Source: Phorcus lineatus (Eukaryota; Mollusca; Gastropoda; Trochida; Trochidae). Taken from it: DNA of 64,000 nucleotides. This document shows, piece after piece, positions 49,971 to 63,835 of this stretch. The notes under the pieces were generated by a model. It had not been told where the DNA came from. It made no database searches and saw nothing but the letters and a program-made list of their open reading frames with translations. Where the stretch lies: the NCBI GenBank assembly GCA_921293015.1, contig OV121093.1, positions 372,001 through 436,000 on the forward strand, in the 5' to 3' direction. A program made the translations under genes and the position numbers. Within the stretch, counting starts at the first letter, position 1. The number at the start of each line of letters is the position of its first letter.

Positions 49971-51516
49971 GCAGTAGAGTACGTACCAGTTAAAGCATAA
50001 AGCATTAGAGTACGTGCCAGTTAAAGCATAAAGCAGTAGAGTACGTACCAGTTAAAGCATAAAGCAGTAGAGTACGTACCAGTTAAAGCATACAGCAGTA
50101 GAGTACGTACCAGTTAAAGCATTAAGCAGTAGAGTACGTACCAGTTAAAGCATACAGCAGTAGAGTACGTACCAGTTAAAGCATATAGCAGTAGAGTACG
50201 TACCAGTTAAAGCATAAAGCAGTAGAGTACGTACCAGTTAAAGCATACAGCAGTAGAGTACGTACCAGTTAAAGCATATAGCAGTAGAGTACGTGCCAGT
50301 TAAAGCATACAGCAGTAGAGTACGTAGCAGTTAAAGCATACAGCAGTAGAGTACGTACCAGTTAAAGCATATAGCAGTAGAGTACGTGCCAGTTAAAGCA
50401 TAAAGCAGTAGAGTACGTACCAGTTAAAGCATAAAGCAGTAGAGTACGTAACAGTTAAAGCATAAAGCAGTAGAGTACGTACCAGTTAAAGCATAAAGCA
50501 GTAGAGTACGTACCAGTTTAAGCATAAAGCAGTAGAGTACGTACCAGTTAAAGCATCCAGCAGTAGAGTACGTACCAGTTAAAGCATAAAGCAGTAGAGT
50601 ACGTAACAGTTAAAGCATAAAGCAGTAGAGTACGTGCCAGTTAAAGCATAAAGCAGTAGAGTACGTAGCAGTTAAAGCATACAGCAGTAGAGTACGTACC
50701 AGTTAAAGCATATAGCAGTAGAGTACGTGCCAGTTAAAGCATAAAGCAGTAGAGTACGTACCAGTTAAAGCATAAAGCAGTAGAGTACGTAACAGTTAAA
50801 GCATAAAGCAGTAGAGTACGTACCAGTTAAAGCATAAAGCAGTAGAGTACGTACCAGTTAAAGCATAAAGCAGTAGAGTACGTACCAGTTAAAGCATCCA
50901 GCAGTAGAGTACGTACCAGTTAAAGCATACAGCAGTAGAGTACGTAACAGTTAAAGCATAAAGCAGTAGAGTACGTACCAGTTAAAGCATATAGCAGTAG
51001 AGTACGTAGCAGTTAAAGCATAAAGCAGTAGAGTACGTATCAGTTAAAGCATAAAGCAGTAGAGTACGTATCAGTTAAAGCATAAAGCAGTAGAGTACGT
51101 AACAGTTAAAGCATAAAGCAGTAGAGTACGTAACAGTTAAAGCATAAAGCAGTAGAGTACGTATCAGTTAAAGCATAAAGCATTAGAGTACGTGCCAGTT
51201 AAAGCATAAAGCAGTAGAGTACGTACCAGTTAAAGCATAAAGCAGTAGAGTACGTACCAGTTAAAGCATACAGCAGTAGAGTACGTACCAGTTAAAGCAT
51301 TAAGCAGTAGAGTACGTACCAGTTAAAGCATAAAGCAGTAGAGTACGTACCAGTTAAAGCATATAGCAGTAGAGTACGTAGCAGTTAAAGCATACAGCAG
51401 TAGAGTACGTACCAGTTAAAGCATATAGCAGTAGAGTACGTGCCAGTTAAAGCATACAGCAGTAGAGTACGTAGCAGTTAAAGCATACAGCAGTAGAGTA
51501 CGTACCAGTTAAAGCA
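49840..51516. repeat. 2,170-bp-offset duplication, left member
   Basis: This segment of about 1.68 kb recurs at 52,010-53,686, exactly 2,170 bases (70 monomers) away. The rare A20T change at 50,519 recurs at 52,689. From about 50,281 rightward I saw no difference in the stretches compared; to the left a few appear, such as A28C against A28 near 50,150 and C14C against C14G near 50,203. Similarity stops near 51,516 with an A28C monomer where the partner has A28T. About 490 bases of other satellite separate the two members. Confidence 0.8.
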
Positions 51517-52009
51517 TACAGCAGTAGAGTACGTACCAGTTAAAGCATATAGCAGTAGAGTACGTGCCAGTTAAAGCATACAGCAGTAGAGTACGTAGCA
51601 GTTAAAGCATACAGCAGTAGAGTACGTACCAGTTAAAGCATATAGCAGTAGAGTACGTGCCAGTTAAAGCATAAAGCAGTAGAGTACGTACCAGTTAAAG
51701 CATAAAGCAGTAGAGTACGTAACAGTTAAAGCATAAAGCAGTAGAGTACGTACCAGTTAAAGCATAAAGCAGTAGAGTACGTACCAGTTAAAGCATAAAG
51801 CAGTAGAGTACGTAACAGTTAAAGCATAAAGCAGTAGAGTACGTACCAGTTAAAGCATAAAGCAGTAGAGTACGTACCAGTTAAAGCATAAAGCAGTAGA
51901 GTACGTACCAGTTAAAGCATCCAGCAGTAGAGTACGTACCAGTTAAAGCATACAGCAGTAGAGTACGTACCAGTTAAAGCATATAGCAGTAGAGTACGTA
52001 GCAGTTAAA

Positions 52010-53686
52010 GCATAAAGCAGTAGAGTACGTAACAGTTAAAGCATAAAGCAGTAGAGTACGTATCAGTTAAAGCATAAAGCAGTAGAGTACGTAACAGTTA
52101 AAGCATAAAGCAGTAGAGTACGTAACAGTTAAAGCATAAAGCAGTAGAGTACGTATCAGTTAAAGCATAAAGCATTAGAGTACGTGCCAGTTAAAGCATA
52201 AAGCAGTAGAGTACGTACCAGTTAAAGCATAAAGCAGTAGAGTACGTACCAGTTAAAGCATACAGCAGTAGAGTACGTACCAGTTAAAGCATTAAGCAGT
52301 AGAGTACGTACCAGTTAAAGCATAAAGCAGTAGAGTACGTACCAGTTAAAGCATATAGCAGTAGAGTACGTAGCAGTTAAAGCATAAAGCAGTAGAGTAC
52401 GTACCAGTTAAAGCATACAGCAGTAGAGTACGTACCAGTTAAAGCATATAGCAGTAGAGTACGTGCCAGTTAAAGCATACAGCAGTAGAGTACGTAGCAG
52501 TTAAAGCATACAGCAGTAGAGTACGTACCAGTTAAAGCATATAGCAGTAGAGTACGTGCCAGTTAAAGCATAAAGCAGTAGAGTACGTACCAGTTAAAGC
52601 ATAAAGCAGTAGAGTACGTAACAGTTAAAGCATAAAGCAGTAGAGTACGTACCAGTTAAAGCATAAAGCAGTAGAGTACGTACCAGTTTAAGCATAAAGC
52701 AGTAGAGTACGTACCAGTTAAAGCATCCAGCAGTAGAGTACGTACCAGTTAAAGCATAAAGCAGTAGAGTACGTAACAGTTAAAGCATAAAGCAGTAGAG
52801 TACGTGCCAGTTAAAGCATAAAGCAGTAGAGTACGTAGCAGTTAAAGCATACAGCAGTAGAGTACGTACCAGTTAAAGCATATAGCAGTAGAGTACGTGC
52901 CAGTTAAAGCATAAAGCAGTAGAGTACGTACCAGTTAAAGCATAAAGCAGTAGAGTACGTAACAGTTAAAGCATAAAGCAGTAGAGTACGTACCAGTTAA
53001 AGCATAAAGCAGTAGAGTACGTACCAGTTAAAGCATAAAGCAGTAGAGTACGTACCAGTTAAAGCATCCAGCAGTAGAGTACGTACCAGTTAAAGCATAC
53101 AGCAGTAGAGTACGTAACAGTTAAAGCATAAAGCAGTAGAGTACGTACCAGTTAAAGCATATAGCAGTAGAGTACGTAGCAGTTAAAGCATAAAGCAGTA
53201 GAGTACGTATCAGTTAAAGCATAAAGCAGTAGAGTACGTATCAGTTAAAGCATAAAGCAGTAGAGTACGTAACAGTTAAAGCATAAAGCAGTAGAGTACG
53301 TAACAGTTAAAGCATAAAGCAGTAGAGTACGTATCAGTTAAAGCATAAAGCATTAGAGTACGTGCCAGTTAAAGCATAAAGCAGTAGAGTACGTACCAGT
53401 TAAAGCATAAAGCAGTAGAGTACGTACCAGTTAAAGCATACAGCAGTAGAGTACGTACCAGTTAAAGCATTAAGCAGTAGAGTACGTACCAGTTAAAGCA
53501 TAAAGCAGTAGAGTACGTACCAGTTAAAGCATATAGCAGTAGAGTACGTAGCAGTTAAAGCATACAGCAGTAGAGTACGTACCAGTTAAAGCATATAGCA
53601 GTAGAGTACGTGCCAGTTAAAGCATACAGCAGTAGAGTACGTAGCAGTTAAAGCATACAGCAGTAGAGTACGTACCAGTTAAAGCA
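52010..53686. repeat. 2,170-bp-offset duplication, right member
   Basis: This is the partner of 49,840-51,516, carrying A20T at 52,689 and the CC pair 52,723/53,064, which matches 50,553/50,894. Immediately afterwards the marker order follows the A13G and consensus series typical of domain II. Confidence 0.8.
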
Positions 53687-54120
53687 TATAGCAGTAGAGT
53701 ACGTGCCAGTTAAAGCATAAAGCAGTAGAGTACGTACCAGTTAAAGCATAAAGCAGTAGAGTACGTAACAGTTAAAGCATAAAGCAGTAGAGTACGTACC
53801 AGTTAAAGCATAAAGCAGTAGAGTACGTACCAGTTAAAGCATAAAGCAGTAGAGTACGTACCAGTTAAAGCATCCAGCAGTAGAGTACGTACCAGTTAAA
53901 GCATACAGCAGTAGAGTACGTACCAGTTAAAGCATATAGCAGTAGAGTACGTAGCAGTTAAAGCATAAAGCAGTAGAGTACGTATCAGTTAAAGCATAAA
54001 GCAGTAGAGTACGTATCAGTTAAAGCATAAAGCAGTAGAGTACGTAACAGTTAAAGCATAAAGCAGTAGAGTACGTAACAGTTAAAGCATAAAGCAGTAG
54101 AGTACGTATCAGTTAAAGCA

Positions 54121-54182
54121 TAAAGCATTAGAGTACGTGCCAGTTAAAGCATAAAGCATTAGAGTACGTGCCAGTTAAAGCA
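54121..54182. repeat. Single-monomer duplication of a G2T/A13G copy
   Basis: Two adjacent monomers both carry the G2T change (54,128 and 54,159) followed by A13G. Related places elsewhere in domain II, such as near 48,520 and 53,350, carry this monomer once. It is the smallest copy-number step visible, one monomer. Confidence 0.7.
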
Positions 54183-56989
54183 TAAAGCAGTAGAGTACGT
54201 ACCAGTTAAAGCATAAAGCAGTAGAGTACGTACCAGTTAAAGCATACAGCAGTAGAGTACGTACCAGTTAAAGCATTAAGCAGTAGAGTACGTACCAGTT
54301 AAAGCATAAAGCAGTAGAGTACGTACCAGTTAAAGCATATAGCAGTAGAGTACGTAGCAGTTAAAGCATAAAGCAGTAGAGTACGTACCAGTTAAAGCAT
54401 ACAGCAGTAGAGTACGTACCAGTTAAAGCATATAGCAGTAGAGTACGTGCCAGTTAAAGCATACAGCAGTAGAGTACGTAGCAGTTAAAGCATACAGCAG
54501 TAGAGTACGTACCAGTTAAAGCATATAGCAGTAGAGTACGTGCCAGTTAAAGCATAAAGCAGTAGAGTACGTACCAGTTAAAGCATAAAGCAGTAGAGTA
54601 CGTAACAGTTAAAGCATAAAGCAGTAGAGTACGTACCAGTTAAAGCATAAAGCAGTAGAGTACGTACCAGTTAAAGCATAAAGCAGTAGAGTACGTACCA
54701 GTTAAAGCATCCAGCAGTAGAGTACGTACCAGTTAAAGCATACAGCAGTAGAGTACGTACCAGTTAAAGCATATAGCAGTAGAGTACGTGCCAGTTAAAG
54801 CATAAAGCAGTAGAGTACGTACCAGTTAAAGCATAAAGCAGTAGAGTACGTAACAGTTAAAGCATAAAGCAGTAGAGTACGTACCAGTTAAAGCATAAAG
54901 CAGTAGAGTACGTATCAGTTAAAGCATAAAGCAGTAGAGTACGTATCAGTTAAAGCATACAGCAGTAGAGTACGTAACAGTTAAAGCATAAAGCAGTAGA
55001 GTCCGTATCAGTTAAAGCATACAGCAGTAGAGTACGTAACAGTTAAAGCATAAAGCAGTAGAGTACGTATCAGTTAAAGCATAAAGCAGTAGAGTACGTA
55101 ACAGTTAAAGCATAAAGCAGTAGAGTACGTAACAGTTAAAGCATAAAGCAGTAGAGTACGTACCAGTTAAAGCATATAGCAGTAGAGTACGTGCCAGTTA
55201 AAGCATACAGCAGTAGAGTACGTAGCAGTTAAAGCATACAGCAGTAGAGTACGTACCAGTTAAAGCATATAGCAGTAGAGTACGTGCCAGTTAAAGCATA
55301 AAGCAGTAGAGTACGTACCAGTTAAAGCATAAAGCAGTAGAGTACGTAACAGTTAAAGCATAAAGCAGTAGAGTACGTACCAGTTAAAGCATAAAGCAGT
55401 AGAGTACGTACCAGTTAAAGCATAAAGCAGTAGAGTACGTACCAGTTAAAGCATCCAGCAGTAGAGTACGTACCAGTTAAAGCATACAGCAGTAGAGTAC
55501 GTAACAGTTAAAGCATAAAGCAGTAGAGTACGTGCCAGTTAAAGCATAAAGCAGTAGAGTACGTAGCAGTTAAAGCATACAGCAGTAGAGTACGTACCAG
55601 TTAAAGCATATAGCAGTAGAGTACGTGCCAGTTAAAGCATAAAGCAGTAGAGTACGTACCAGTTAAAGCATAAAGCAGTAGAGTACGTAACAGTTAAAGC
55701 ATAAAGCAGTAGAGTACGTACCAGTTAAAGCATAAAGCAGTAGAGTACGTACCAGTTAAAGCATAAAGCAGTAGAGTACGTACCAGTTAAAGCATCCAGC
55801 AGTAGAGTACGTACCAGTTAAAGCATACAGCAGTAGAGTACGTAACAGTTAAAGCATAAAGCAGTAGAGTACGTGCCAGTTAAAGCATAAAGCAGTAGAG
55901 TACGTATCAGTTAAAGCATACAGCAGTAGAGTACGTAGCAGTTAAAGCATACAGCAGTAGAGTACGTACCAGTTAAAGCATAAAACAGTAGAGTACGTAC
56001 CAGTTAAAGCATAAAGCAGTAGAGTACGTACCAGTTAAAGCATCCAGCAGTAGAGTACGTACCAGTTAAAGCATACAGCAGTAGAGTACGTAACAGTTAA
56101 AGCATAAAGCAGTAGAGTACGTGCCAGTTAAAGCATAAAGCAGTAGAGTACGTACCAGTTAAAGCATAAAGCAGTAGAGTACGTGCCAGTTAAAGCATAA
56201 AGCAGTAGAGTACGTACCAGTTAAAGCATAAAGCAGTAGAGTACGTACCAGTTAAAGCATACAGCAGTAGAGTACGTACCAGTTAAAGCATTAAGCAGTA
56301 GAGTACGTACCAGTTAAAGCATAAAGCAGTAGAGTACGTACCAGTTAAAGCATATAGCAGTAGAGTACGTAGCAGTTAAAGCATAAAGCAGTAGAGTACG
56401 TATCAGTTAAAGTATAAAGCAGTAGAGTACGTACCAGTTAAAGCATATAGCAGTAGAGTACGTGCCAGTTAAAGCATAAAGCAGTAGAGTACGTACCAGT
56501 TAAAGCATATAGCAGTAGAGTACGTAGCAGTTAAAGCATAAAGCAGTAGAGTACGTACCAGTTAAAGCATATAGCAGTAGAGTACGTAGCAGTTAAAGCA
56601 TAAAGCAGTAGAGTACGTATCAGTTAAAGTATAAAGCAGTAGAGTACGTACCAGTTAAAGCATATAGCAGTAGAGTACGTACCAGTTAACGCATACAGCA
56701 GTAGAGTACGTACCAGTTAAAGCATAAAGCAGTAGAGTACGTACCAGTTAAAGCATAAAGCAGTAGAGTACGTACCAGTTAAAGCATAAAGCAGTAGAGT
56801 ACGTAGCAGTTAAAGCATACAGCAGTAGAGTACGTACCAGTTAAAGCATAAAGCAGTAGAGTACGTATCAGTTTAAGCATAAAGCAGTAGAGTACGTATC
56901 AGTTAAAGCATACAGCAGTAGAGTACGTAACAGTTAAAGCATAAAGCAGTAGAGTACGTGCCAGTTAAAGCATAAAGCAGTAGAGTACG

Positions 56990-58477
56990 TACCAGTTAAA
57001 GCATAAAGCAGTAGAGTACGTACCAGTTAAAGCATAAAGCAGTAGAGTACGTACCAGTTAAAGCATAAAGCAGTAGAGTACGTACCAGTTAAAGCATAAA
57101 GCAGTAGAGTACGTACCAGTTAAAGCATACAGCAGTAGAGTACGTACCAGTTAAAGCATTAAGCAGTAGAGTACGTACCAGTTAAAGCATAAAGCAGTAG
57201 AGTACGTACCAGTTAAAGCATATAGCAGTAGAGTACGTAGCAGTTAAAGCATAAAGCAGTAGAGTACGTATCAGTTAAAGTATAAAGCAGTAGAGTACGT
57301 ACCAGTTAAAGCATATAGCAGTAGAGTACGTGCCAGTTAAAGCATAAAGCAGTAGAGTACGTACCAGTTAAAGCATATAGCAGTAGAGTACGTAGCAGTT
57401 AAAGCATAAAGCAGTAGAGTACGTACCAGTTAAAGCATATAGCAGTAGAGTACGTAGCAGTTAAAGCATAAAGCAGTAGAGTACGTAGCAGTTAAAGCAT
57501 AAAGCAGTAGAGTACGTACCAGTTAAAGCATACAGCAGTAGAGTACGTACCAGTTAAAGCATATAGCAGTAGAGTACGTGCCAGTTAAAGCATACAGCAG
57601 TAGAGTACGTAGCAGTTAAAGCATACAGCAGTAGAGTACGTACCAGTTAAAGCATATAGCAGTAGAGTACGTGCCAGTTAAAGCATAAAGCAGTAGAGTA
57701 CGTACCAGTTAAAGCATAAAGCAGTAGAGTACGTAGCAGTTAAAGCATAAAGCAGTAGAGTACGTACCAGTTAAAGCATATAGCAGTAGAGTACGTAGCA
57801 GTTAAAGCATACAGCAGTAGAGTACGTACCAGTTAAAGCATATAGCAGTAGAGTACGTGCCAGTTAAAGCATACAGCAGTAGAGTACGTAGCAGTTAAAG
57901 CATACAGCAGTAGAGTACGTGCCAGTTAAAGCATATAGCAGTAGAGTACGTAACAGTTAAAGCATAAAGCAGTAGAGTACGTGCCAGTTAAAGCATAAAG
58001 CAGTAGAGTACGTAGCAGTTAAAGCATACAGCAGTAGAGTACGTACCAGTTAAAGCATATAGCAGTAGAGTACGTGCCAGTTAAAGCATAAAGCAGTAGA
58101 GTACGTACCAGTTAAAGCATAAAGCAGTAGAGTACGTAACAGTTAAAGCATAAAGCAGTAGAGTACGTACCAGTTAAAGCATAAAGCAGTAGAGTACGTA
58201 CCAGTTAAAGCATAAAGCAGTAGAGTACGTACCAGTTAAAGCATCCAGCAGTAGAGTACGTACCAGTTAAAGCATACAGCAGTAGAGTACGTAACAGTTA
58301 AAGCATAAAGCAGTAGAGTACGTACCAGTTAAAGCATATAGCAGTAGAGTACGTAGCAGTTAAAGCATAAAGCAGTAGAGTACGTATCAGTTAAAGCATA
58401 AAGCAGTAGAGTACGTATCAGTTAAAGCATAAAGCAGTAGAGTACGTAACAGTTAAAGCATAAAGCAGTAGAGTACG
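56990..58477. repeat. 1,488-bp higher-order unit, first copy
   Basis: This unit of 48 monomers contains an A27T copy, an A28T/C14G alternation, a C24T marker at 57,281 and a CC copy near 58,246. It is followed head to tail by a second copy at an exact 1,488-base offset (C24T at 58,769, CC near 59,734). A shorter related piece lies upstream, with C24T at 56,413 and 56,630, the first 868 bases (28 monomers) before 57,281. Confidence 0.78.
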
Positions 58478-60244
58478 TAACAGTTAAAGCATAAAGCAGT
58501 AGAGTACGTACCAGTTAAAGCATAAAGCAGTAGAGTACGTACCAGTTAAAGCATAAAGCAGTAGAGTACGTACCAGTTAAAGCATAAAGCAGTAGAGTAC
58601 GTACCAGTTAAAGCATACAGCAGTAGAGTACGTACCAGTTAAAGCATTAAGCAGTAGAGTACGTACCAGTTAAAGCATAAAGCAGTAGAGTACGTACCAG
58701 TTAAAGCATATAGCAGTAGAGTACGTAGCAGTTAAAGCATAAAGCAGTAGAGTACGTATCAGTTAAAGTATAAAGCAGTAGAGTACGTACCAGTTAAAGC
58801 ATATAGCAGTAGAGTACGTGCCAGTTAAAGCATAAAGCAGTAGAGTACGTACCAGTTAAAGCATATAGCAGTAGAGTACGTAGCAGTTAAAGCATAAAGC
58901 AGTAGAGTACGTACCAGTTAAAGCATATAGCAGTAGAGTACGTAGCAGTTAAAGCATAAAGCAGTAGAGTACGTAGCAGTTAAAGCATAAAGCAGTAGAG
59001 TACGTACCAGTTAAAGCATACAGCAGTAGAGTACGTACCAGTTAAAGCATATAGCAGTAGAGTACGTGCCAGTTAAAGCATACAGCAGTAGAGTACGTAG
59101 CAGTTAAAGCATACAGCAGTAGAGTACGTACCAGTTAAAGCATATAGCAGTAGAGTACGTGCCAGTTAAAGCATAAAGCAGTAGAGTACGTACCAGTTAA
59201 AGCATAAAGCAGTAGAGTACGTAGCAGTTAAAGCATAAAGCAGTAGAGTACGTACCAGTTAAAGCATATAGCAGTAGAGTACGTAGCAGTTAAAGCATAC
59301 AGCAGTAGAGTACGTACCAGTTAAAGCATATAGCAGTAGAGTACGTGCCAGTTAAAGCATACAGCAGTAGAGTACGTAGCAGTTAAAGCATACAGCAGTA
59401 GAGTACGTGCCAGTTAAAGCATATAGCAGTAGAGTACGTAACAGTTAAAGCATAAAGCAGTAGAGTACGTGCCAGTTAAAGCATAAAGCAGTAGAGTACG
59501 TAGCAGTTAAAGCATACAGCAGTAGAGTACGTACCAGTTAAAGCATATAGCAGTAGAGTACGTGCCAGTTAAAGCATAAAGCAGTAGAGTACGTACCAGT
59601 TAAAGCATAAAGCAGTAGAGTACGTAACAGTTAAAGCATAAAGCAGTAGAGTACGTACCAGTTAAAGCATAAAGCAGTAGAGTACGTACCAGTTAAAGCA
59701 TAAAGCAGTAGAGTACGTACCAGTTAAAGCATCCAGCAGTAGAGTACGTACCAGTTAAAGCATACAGCAGTAGAGTACGTAACAGTTAAAGCATAAAGCA
59801 GTAGAGTACGTACCAGTTAAAGCATATAGCAGTAGAGTACGTAGCAGTTAAAGCATAAAGCAGTAGAGTACGTATCAGTTAAAGCATAAAGCAGTAGAGT
59901 ACGTATCAGTTAAAGCATAAAGCAGTAGAGTACGTAACAGTTAAAGCATAAAGCAGTAGAGTACGTAACAGTTAAAGCATAAAGCAGTAGAGTACGTATC
60001 AGTTAAAGCATAAAGCATTAGAGTACGTGCCAGTTAAAGCATAAAGCAGTAGAGTACGTACCAGTTAAAGCATAAAGCAGTAGAGTACGTACCAGTTAAA
60101 GCATACAGCAGTAGAGTACGTACCAGTTAAAGCATTAAGCAGTAGAGTACGTACCAGTTAAAGCATAAAGCAGTAGAGTACGTACCAGTTAAAGCATATA
60201 GCAGTAGAGTACGTAGCAGTTAAAGCATAAAGCAGTAGAGTACG
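58478..60244. repeat. 1,488-bp higher-order unit, second copy and partial third
   Basis: This is the second copy of the 48-monomer unit, continuing about 280 bases into a third before diverging near 60,245. In the partial third copy, a C14T copy and a G2T copy near 60,000-60,020 replace the C14 and G2 bases found near 58,511-58,540. The base after the A28T/C14G pair near 60,245 also differs, and no C24T marker follows. Confidence 0.76.
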
Positions 60245-60900
60245 TACCAGTTAAAGCATACAGCAGTAGAGTACGTACCAGTTAAAGCATATAGCAGTAG
60301 AGTACGTGCCAGTTAAAGCATAAAGCAGTAGAGTACGTACCAGTTAAAGCATACAGCAGTAGAGTACGTACCAGTTAAAGCATATAGCAGTAGAGTACGT
60401 GCCAGTTAAAGCATAAAGCAGTAGAGTACGTACCAGTTAAAGCATAAAGCAGTAGAGTACGTAACAGTTAAAGCATAAAGCAGTAGAGTACGTACCAGTT
60501 AAAGCATAAAGCAGTAGAGTACGTACCAGTTAAAGCATAAAGCAGTAGAGTACGTACCAGTTAAAGCATACAGCAGTAGAGTACGTACCAGTTAAAGCAT
60601 ACAGCAGTAGAGTACGTACCAGTTAAAGCATATAGCAGTAGAGTACGTAGCAGTTAAAGCATAAAGCAGTAGAGTACGTATCAGTTAAAGCATAAAGCAG
60701 TAGAGTACGTATCAGTTAAAGCATAAAGCAGTAGAGTACGTAACAGTTAAAGCATAAAGCAGTAGAGTACGTAACAGTTAAAGCATAAAGCAGTAGAGTA
60801 CGTATCAGTTAAAGCATAAAGCATTAGAGTACGTGCCAGTTAAAGCATAAAGCAGTAGAGTACGTACCAGTTAAAGCATAAAGCAGTAGAGTACGTACCA

Positions 60901-62630
60901 GTTAAAGCATACAGCAGTAGAGTACGTACCAGTTAAAGCATAAAGCAGTAGAGTACGTACCAGTTAAAGCATAAAGCAGTAGAGTACGTACCAGTTAAAG
61001 CATATAGCAGTAGAGTACGTAGCAGTTAAAGCATAAAGCAGTAGAGTACGTACCAGTTAAAGCATACAGCAGTAGAGTACGTACCAGTTAAAGCATAAAG
61101 CAGTAGAGTACGTACCAGTTAAAGCATACAGCAGTAGAGTACGTAGCAGTTAAAGCATACAGCAGTAGAGTACGTACCAGTTAAAGCATATAGCAGTAGA
61201 GTACGTGCCAGTTAAAGCATAAAGCAGTAGAGTACGTACCAGTTAAAGCATAAAGCAGTAGAGTACGTAACAGTTAAAGCATAAAGCAGTAGAGTACGTA
61301 CCAGTTAAAGCATAAAGCAGTAGAGTACGTACCAGTTAAAGCATAAAGCAGTAGAGTACGTACCAGTTAAAGCATCCAGCAGTAGAGTACGTACCAGTTA
61401 AAGCATACAGCAGTAGAGTACGTAACAGTTAAAGCATAAAGCAGTAGAGTACGTGCCAGTTAAAGCATAAAGCAGTAGAGTACGTAGCAGTTAAAGCATA
61501 CAGCAGTAGAGTACGTACCAGTTAAAGCATATAGCAGTAGAGTACGTACCAGTTAAAGCATACAGCAGTAGAGTACGTACCAGTTAAAGCATAAAGCAGT
61601 AGAGTACGTACCAGTTAAAGCATAAAGCAGTAGAGTACGTACCAGTTAAAGCATATAGCAGTAGAGTACGTAGCAGTTAAAGCATAAAGCAGTAGAGTAC
61701 GTACCAGTTAAAGCATACAGCAGTAGAGTACGTACCAGTTAAAGCATATAGCAGTAGAGTACGTGCCAGTTAAAGCATACAGCAGTAGAGTACGTAGCAG
61801 TTAAAGCATACAGCAGTAGAGTACGTACCAGTTAAAGCATATAGCAGTAGAGTACGTGCCAGTTAAAGCATAAAGCAGTAGAGTACGTACCAGTTAAAGC
61901 ATAAAGCAGTAGAGTACGTAACAGTTAAAGCATAAAGCAGTAGAGTACGTACCAGTTAAAGCATAAAGCAGTAGAGTACGTACCAGTTAAAGCATAAAGC
62001 AGTAGAGTACGTACCAGTTAAAGCATCCAGCAGTAGAGTACGTACCAGTTAAAGCATACAGCAGTAGAGTACGTAACAGTTAAAGCATAAAGCAGTAGAG
62101 TACGTGCCAGTTAAAGCATAAAGCAGTAGAGTACGTAGCAGTTAAAGCATACAGCAGTAGAGTACGTACCAGTTAAAGCATATAGCAGTAGAGTACGTAC
62201 CAGTTAAAGCATACAGCAGTAGAGTACGTACCAGTTAAAGCATAAAGCAGTAGAGTACGTACCAGTTAAAGCATAAAGCAGTAGAGTACGTACCAGTTAA
62301 AGCATATAGCAGTAGAGTACGTAGCAGTTAAAGCATAAAGCAGTAGAGTACGTACCAGTTAAAGCATACAGCAGTAGAGTACGTACCAGTTAAAGCATAT
62401 AGCAGTAGAGTACGTGCCAGTTAAAGCATACAGCAGTAGAGTACGTACCAGTTAAAGCATACAGCAGTAGAGTACGTACCAGTTAAAGCATATAGCAGTA
62501 GAGTACGTGCCAGTTAAAGCATAAAGCAGTAGAGTACGTACCAGTTAAAGCATAAAGCAGTAGAGTACGTAACAGTTAAAGCATAAAGCAGTAGAGTACG
62601 TACCAGTTAAAGCATAAAGCAGTAGAGTAC
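60901..62630. repeat. 651-bp higher-order unit, about 2.7 copies
   Basis: Units of 21 monomers begin at about 60,901, 61,552 and 62,203. CC copies at 61,375 and 62,026 are exactly 651 bases apart. The order within a unit is A28C, two consensus copies, A28T, C14G, A28C, A28T or consensus, A13G or consensus, A28C, C14G, A28C, A28T, A13G, consensus-like copies, CC, A28C, C14A, A13G, C14G. The third copy departs near 62,630 to a C14T series. The same monomer order appears near 30.3 kb and 49.2 kb in other copies of this domain. Confidence 0.76.
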
Positions 62631-63673
62631 GTATCAGTTAAAGCATAAAGCAGTAGAGTACGTATCAGTTAAAGCATACAGCAGTAGAGTACGTAACAGT
62701 TAAAGCATAAAGCAGTAGAGTCCGTATCAGTTAAAGCATACAGCAGTAGAGTACGTACCAGTTAAAGCATAAAGCAGTAGAGTACGTATCAGTTAAAGCA
62801 TAAAGCAGTAGAGTACGTAACAGTTAAAGCATAAAGCAGTAGAGTACGTATCAGTTAAAGCATAAAGCAGTAGAGTACGTAACAGTTAAAGCATAAAGCA
62901 GTAGAGTACGTAACAGTTAAAGCATAAAGCAGTAGAGTACGTATCAGTTAAAGCATAAAGCATTAGAGTACGTGCCAGTTAAAGCATAAAGCAGTAGAGT
63001 ACGTACCAGTTAAAGCATAAAGCAGTAGAGTACGTACCAGTTAAAGCATACAGCAGTAGAGTACGTACCAGTTAAAGCATTAAGCAGTAGAGTACGTACC
63101 AGTTAAAGCATAAAGCAGTAGAGTACGTACCAGTTAAAGCATATAGCAGTAGAGTACGTAGCAGTTAAAGCATAAAGCAGTAGAGTACGTACCAGTTAAA
63201 GCATACAGCAGTAGAGTACGTACCAGTTAAAGCATATAGCAGTAGAGTACGTACCAGTTAAAGCATAAAGCAGTAGAGTACGTAGCAGTTAAAGCATACA
63301 GCAGTAGAGTACGTACCAGTTAAAGCATATAGCAGTAGAGTACGTGCCAGTTAAAGCATAAAGCAGTAGAGTACGTACCAGTTAAAGCATAAAGCAGTAG
63401 AGTACGTAACAGTTAAAGCATAAAGCAGTAGAGTACGTACCAGTTAAAGCATAAAGCAGTAGAGTACGTACCAGTTAAAGCATAAAGCAGTAGAGTACGT
63501 ACCAGTTAAAGCATCCAGCAGTAGAGTACGTACCAGTTAAAGCATACAGCAGTAGAGTACGTAACAGTTAAAGCATAAAGCAGTAGAGTACGTGCCAGTT
63601 AAAGCATAAAGCAGTAGAGTACGTACCAGTTAAAGCATAAAGCAGTAGAGTACGTACCAGTTAAAGCATACAG

Positions 63674-63835
63674 CAGTAGAGTACGTAACAGTTAAAGCAT
63701 AAAGAAGTAGAGTACGTGCCAGTTAAAGCATACAGCAGTAGAGTACGTACCAGTTAAAGCATATAGCAGTAGAGTACGTAACAGTTAAAGCATAAAGAAG
63801 TAGAGTACGTGCCAGTTAAAGTATAAAGCAGTAGA
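63674..63835. repeat. Cluster of rare C31A and C24T monomers near the right end
   Basis: C31A occurs at 63,705 and 63,798 (93 bases or three monomers apart) and I saw it nowhere else. A C24T change follows at 63,822. The two C31A copies are each preceded by a C14A copy and followed by an A13G copy, which suggests a three-monomer local duplication. Confidence 0.65.
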
